Below, piece after piece: positions 60,440 through 64,000 of a DNA stretch of 64,000 bases. A model generated the notes under the pieces. It did not search any database and was not told where the DNA came from. It saw only the letters and a program-made list of their open reading frames with translations. The translations under genes and the position numbers were made by a program. Source of the DNA: Frigoribacterium sp. ACAM 257 (GTDB taxonomy: Bacteria > Actinomycetota > Actinomycetes > Actinomycetales > Microbacteriaceae). Position 1 is the stretch's first letter. Each line of letters begins with the position of its first letter. The DNA lies in the NCBI RefSeq assembly GCF_007954365.1, contig NZ_VOLO01000002.1:620001-684000 (forward strand). Direction: 5' to 3'.

Positions 60440-62070
60440 GCGGCCAGCACCGGGGAGTCGAGGATCGTGTAGCTGTAGCCCTGCTCGGCGAGGAACCGCT
60501 GACGGTTCTGCGCGAAGTCCTGGTCCACCGTGTCGCGGCTGACGAGCGTGTAGAACGACGCGGGCAGACCCGACTTCTTCGGCCGCAGCAGGCGCCCGAG
60601 TCGCTGAGCCTCCTCTTGCCGCGAGCCGAACGAGCCGCTGACCTGGACCGCGACCGTCGCCTCCGGCAGGTCGACCGAGAAGTTGGCCACCTTCGAGACG
60701 ACCAGCACCTTGATCTCGCCCGAGCGGAAGGCCTGGAACAGGCGCTCGCGCTCGTCGATCGGCGTCGCGCCCGTCAGGGTCGGGGCGTCGAGCACTTCGG
60801 CGAGCTGGTCGAGCTGGTCGAGGTACTGGCCGATCACGAGGATCTGCTCGCCCTCGTGCCGCTCGACGAGGTGCTTGACGACGTCGAGCTTGGCGGGGGC
60901 GGTCGCGGCGAGGCGGTACCGCTCGTCGTCGGGGGCGGCCGCGTACTCGAGCCGGTCCTGCTGCGGCAGGTCGACGCGGACCTCGAAGCAGCTGGCGGGC
61001 GAGATGTAGCCCTGCGCCTCGATCTCCTTCCAGGGGGCGTCGAACCGCTTGGGGCCGATCAGGCTGAACACGTCGCCCTCGCGACCGTCCTCGCGCACGA
61101 GCGTCGCGGTGAGGCCGAGGCGGCGGCGTGCCTGCAGCTCGGCCGTCAGCTTGAAGACCGGGGCAGGCAGGAGGTGCACCTCGTCGTAGACGACGAGGCC
61201 CCAGTCGAGGGCGTCCAGCAGCGAGAGGTGCGTGTACTTGCCCGCACGGCGCGCGGTGAGGATCTGGTAGGTGGCGATGGTGACCGGCTTCACCTCCTTG
61301 ACGGAGCCCGAGTACTCGCCGATCTCGTCCTCCGTGAGGGAGGTGCGCTTCAGGAGCTCGTCGCGCCACTGCCGTGCGCTGACCGTGTTCGTGACGAGGA
61401 TGAGGGTGGTCGTGCCGGCGGCGGCCATCGCCCCGGCCCCCACCAGCGTCTTGCCGGCGCCGCAGGGCAGCACCACCACGCCCGAGCCGCCCGAGAAGAA
61501 CTCGTCGATGGCCTGCTGCTGGTAGCCGCGCAGCTGCCAGTCGGTCTGGTCGAGCTCGATCGGGTGCGGGGTGCCGGGCGTGTAGCCGGCGTGGTCCTCG
61601 GCGGGCCAGCCGAGCTTGACCAGCTGCTGCTTGATCTCGCCGCGCGCCCAGGGCAGCAGCTCCCACACGGTGTCGCTGCGGCGGACGCCGAGCAGCTCGC
61701 CGATCTTCTTGACGCGGGTGACCTCGCGCAGCACGGCGTCGTCGGTGCCGCGCAGCACGAGCGTCTCACCGTCGCGCTCGATCACGATGCGGCCGTAGCG
61801 CGCGACCGTCTCGGCCACGTCCACCGTGACGCTCTGCGGCACGGGGAACTTGCTGTACTTCTCGAGCGTGCCGAGCATGTCCTCTGCGGTGTGGCCCGCG
61901 GCGCGCGCGTTCCAGAGGCCGAGGCGCGTGATGCGGTACGTGTGCACGTGCTCGGGGGCGCGCTCGAGCTCGGCGAACACGCTCAGGTCGTGGCGCGCGT
62001 CCTCAGCCTGAGGGTGCGCCACCTCGAGCAGGACGGTGCGGTCGCTCTGCACGATCAGGGGGCCGGTCAT
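60436..62070 (-). CDS. DNA repair helicase XPB-like (SF2)
   Basis: 544 residues. The N-terminal damage-recognition-like part (to about 170) is followed by motor domains: VVLPCGAGKTLVGA (Walker A), VVYDEVHLLPAP (DEVH box), GLTATLVREDG, and SRQEEAQRLGRLLRPK (motif VI). Bacterial XPB is a 3'-5' helicase found mainly in actinobacteria and implicated in repair. TAGACT lies eight bases before ATG 62070. The helicase-associated protein gene precedes it by 53 bp. Confidence 0.95.
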   Translation of the reverse strand: MTGPLIVQSDRTVLLEVAHPQAEDARHDLSVFAELERAPEHVHTYRITRLGLWNARAAGHTAEDMLGTLEKYSKFPVPQSVTVDVAETVARYGRIVIERDGETLVLRGTDDAVLREVTRVKKIGELLGVRRSDTVWELLPWARGEIKQQLVKLGWPAEDHAGYTPGTPHPIELDQTDWQLRGYQQQAIDEFFSGGSGVVVLPCGAGKTLVGAGAMAAAGTTTLILVTNTVSARQWRDELLKRTSLTEDEIGEYSGSVKEVKPVTIATYQILTARRAGKYTHLSLLDALDWGLVVYDEVHLLPAPVFKLTAELQARRRLGLTATLVREDGREGDVFSLIGPKRFDAPWKEIEAQGYISPASCFEVRVDLPQQDRLEYAAAPDDERYRLAATAPAKLDVVKHLVERHEGEQILVIGQYLDQLDQLAEVLDAPTLTGATPIDERERLFQAFRSGEIKVLVVSKVANFSVDLPEATVAVQVSGSFGSRQEEAQRLGRLLRPKKSGLPASFYTLVSRDTVDQDFAQNRQRFLAEQGYSYTILDSPVLAA

Positions 62071-62123
62071 GAGGGTCGAGTCTAGGCGCGACCTGCCTGG
62101 GGACGGCCCAGCTCGACGCCGGC

Positions 62124-63977
62124 CTAGCTCGACACCGAGACGACGTGCGACAGCGGCAGCGTGCGCTCGACGTCGGACTTCTTGTCGCGGCCGCGCACCC
62201 GGCCGCCGCCGACGCCGGTGGGCTCCATCAGGAGCTGGCTCGTGCTGCCGTCCGGCATCGCGATCGCGATCGTGACCGTGAGCCTGCCCTTGACCGCGGC
62301 GTCGAGCTGGCGCGTGATCCAGGCGCGATCCGTGGTCTCGCTGCTGGCCTCGCTGCCGGCGGTGAGCCTCTCGACCATGTCGCGCACGGCGTCCCGCGGC
62401 GGGACGGGCGTCGGCCGGTGCAGGCGCCGACGCGCCGGGGGAGCGGCCTCGCCGTCGTCGTCGACCACCACGACCGGGTAGCGCTCGTCGCTCAGCGCCC
62501 AGAAGACCGTGTCTCGGTCGAACGTCGTCGCGACGCGTCGGGCGTCGACCCGCTGCAGCGCGAGGGGCGCCAGGGCGTGGTCGACCTCGAGGGTGTCGAC
62601 GCTCGTCCGCTCGTCGGAGCTGACGACGGTGACCGCTCCGGCAGGCAGGTCGGCGCCGCCCACGACGCGCTCGACCCGGTACCGGCCGTGTCGCTCGGCC
62701 GACTGCTGGAGGAGGTAGTCGAGCGGCTGCGGCACGCCGGTGAGGCTGATGCCCTCGAGGAACGACCGGAGGCTGTCGGCGGTCTCGCCCGCGGTGAGCG
62801 CGCGCTGGATGCCGCCCTCGGTGATGCGGTAGGTGGCGGCGAGCCCGGAGCTCTCGACGTCGGCGATGACCCGGAGGCGGGCGTCCAGCCCCGGGGCCAG
62901 CGGACCGGGCGCGACGACGGTGAGGTCGTGCTGCAGGTACACCTGCTCGATGGCGTCGGGCAACAGGTCGGCCACGCGTGCCCTGGCCGCCTCCGGCCCT
63001 TCGCGCAGCAGCGCGATCGCGGCCCGGGTGGGCGCCGTGCCGCTCGTCAGCCCGAGCAGCTCGGCCGCCCGGGCGAAGACCGCGAGCCTGTCCGGGATCC
63101 ACGCCTCACCGGCCGGGTAGGCCCATCGTGCGTACTCGGTGAGGGGCTCGCCCCACGAGGTCTCGACGCGCTCGTGCAGCACCGCCAGGATCTCGGCGGG
63201 GAGCGAGGCCAGCCACGCGCGGGTCAACGACTCCCACCGGTCGGGCCACGAGGACGCGAGCCAGGCGGCCGCCTCCTGCGTGCTGGCGACGCCGTCGGGG
63301 CCGGCAGCCGCGAGGCCGGCGCGCGAGGCGACCGCCACGACGGTCGGGACGTCGTCGACCTCGAGACGTGCGGCCTCGGCCAGGCGCCGCACCTCGGGCA
63401 GGGCGAGGCCGCCCTTGGCCAGTTCGCGGGCCGGCGACCGGTCGAGCGCGCGGAGGATCTCGGCGACCTCGATCACGACCGCGTAGAGCCGCTCGGCCGA
63501 GCGCGCGTCGGTGGCGTCGCGGTCGACGTCGGCGACGGCCTCGAGCACGACGGGCGGGTGCTCGGCGCCGAGCCGGTCGGGCGAGAGCGCGGGGTCGTCG
63601 TCGAGGCGGTCGCCGACGCCGTCGAGGGTGCTGACGCTCGCGCCGGGCCCGTCGCCCTGGCGCACGACGAGGAACAGCTCGGCGAGGTGGTCCACGGCGA
63701 CGGCGACGGCGCCCCTGGCCACCTCGAAGACGGCGTCGATGCGCCCGACGAGCGCGTCGAGGTCGCCCGGAGTGCGGGCCGCGTGCAGCACGAGGAGCTC
63801 GGTGCGGTCGAGGTGCGAGAGCGCGTCGCGCACCGACGACGGGTCGAGCAGCGTGTCGGCGAGGTCGAAGGCGTCGTTCACCGAGGAGGCGCGGAGCAGA
63901 CGCGAGGACAGCAGCCGGACGAGGTCGTCGGGCGCGGAGGAGCGGAGCACGCCCGCGAGGTCGAGTGCACTGGACAT
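62124..63977 (-). CDS. Helicase-associated (XPB/Ssl2 N-terminal-like) domain protein
   Basis: 617 residues from ATG 63977, chosen because AGGAGG is eight bases upstream; ATG 63983 would be only two bases from it. Long helical repeats (LLVLHAARTPGDLDALVGRI) lead to a C-terminal region with VYLQHDLTVVAPGPL, YRITEGGIQRAL, then PQPLDYLLQQSAERHGRYRV, the hallmark of the domain found next to bacterial XPB. It probably works with the adjacent helicase in DNA repair. Confidence 0.88.
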   Translation of the reverse strand: MSSALDLAGVLRSSAPDDLVRLLSSRLLRASSVNDAFDLADTLLDPSSVRDALSHLDRTELLVLHAARTPGDLDALVGRIDAVFEVARGAVAVAVDHLAELFLVVRQGDGPGASVSTLDGVGDRLDDDPALSPDRLGAEHPPVVLEAVADVDRDATDARSAERLYAVVIEVAEILRALDRSPARELAKGGLALPEVRRLAEAARLEVDDVPTVVAVASRAGLAAAGPDGVASTQEAAAWLASSWPDRWESLTRAWLASLPAEILAVLHERVETSWGEPLTEYARWAYPAGEAWIPDRLAVFARAAELLGLTSGTAPTRAAIALLREGPEAARARVADLLPDAIEQVYLQHDLTVVAPGPLAPGLDARLRVIADVESSGLAATYRITEGGIQRALTAGETADSLRSFLEGISLTGVPQPLDYLLQQSAERHGRYRVERVVGGADLPAGAVTVVSSDERTSVDTLEVDHALAPLALQRVDARRVATTFDRDTVFWALSDERYPVVVVDDDGEAAPPARRRLHRPTPVPPRDAVRDMVERLTAGSEASSETTDRAWITRQLDAAVKGRLTVTIAIAMPDGSTSQLLMEPTGVGGGRVRGRDKKSDVERTLPLSHVVSVSS

Positions 63978-64000
63978 GGGCATGGCCTCCTGGTGGTGAG

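Overview
The window comes from a chromosome with high G+C (roughly 70 %). Gene content and order point to an actinobacterium, most likely Microbacteriaceae of the Frigoribacterium/Curtobacterium/Rathayibacter kind. The indicators are mycothiol synthase next to glnR, gpmA-phoU-senX3-regX3, carD-ispDF-cysS-rlmB, a DUF3263-LytR_C-cspA-groEL block, and an XPB helicase with its helicase-associated partner. The genus cannot be fixed from sequence reading alone.

Layout. 1-9.4 kb: mshD (cut by the window edge), glnR, small membrane proteins, a nitrobindin-like protein, YgfZ, an aromatic-acid exporter-like protein, a methyltransferase, gpmA, a small P-loop kinase, phoU and senX3-regX3. 9.5-17.3 kb: a lipoprotein, carD, fused ispDF, cysS, rlmB, a DUF4032 protein and a sugar-ABC ATPase. 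17.5-35.6 kb is more accessory: a DsbA-like protein, metallophosphoesterase, glycosyltransferase, AI-2E-type transporter, an MFS-MarR pair with two operators, alcohol dehydrogenases, sugar kinases, a zinc metallopeptidase, a LysR-type sensor domain without HTH, an SDR, two MFS exporters in total, and TetR. 35.6-41.1 kb: a DrrAB-type exporter and putA. 41.3-46.4 kb: a three-gene oleA-oleBC-oleD operon for long-chain olefin synthesis. 46.5-52.5 kb: small membrane proteins, an FUSC-like protein, MarR, tRNA-Thr, a nitroreductase, msrB, DUF2332, DUF3263 and LytR_C. 52.6-54.6 kb: a toxin-like gene. 54.8-64 kb: cspA, groEL under double CIRCE control, a TcrXY/TrcRS-like two-component system, XPB helicase and its helicase-associated partner.

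Most striking gene. At 52637-54592 lies a 651-residue predicted secreted protein. Its N-terminal domain carries the catalytic signature of the pertussis toxin S1 ADP-ribosyltransferase: an R-S-D-Q-R block, an LDH block, an STT motif, and a YQSE motif of the QxE type. It is followed by the only two cysteines of the protein, 14 residues apart around an arginine, and then by a hydrophobic helical segment. The order resembles a single-chain A-B toxin such as diphtheria toxin, but with a pertussis-type catalytic domain. It sits alone between lytR_C and cspA. This is a family and architecture inference and has not been tested.

Dispersed signals. (1) The 9-mer AGGAGGCGC occurs 37 times by my reading on either strand, against about two expected by base composition. 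(2) About seventeen genes have a TAnnnT hexamer six or seven bases before the start codon and usually no Shine-Dalgarno sequence, the signature of leaderless transcripts. (3) Several gene ends carry long near-perfect palindromes, and one roughly 83-bp intergenic element occurs twice. (4) Heptamer or hexamer repeats with exact 11-bp period lie upstream of the two-component system and upstream of cspA.
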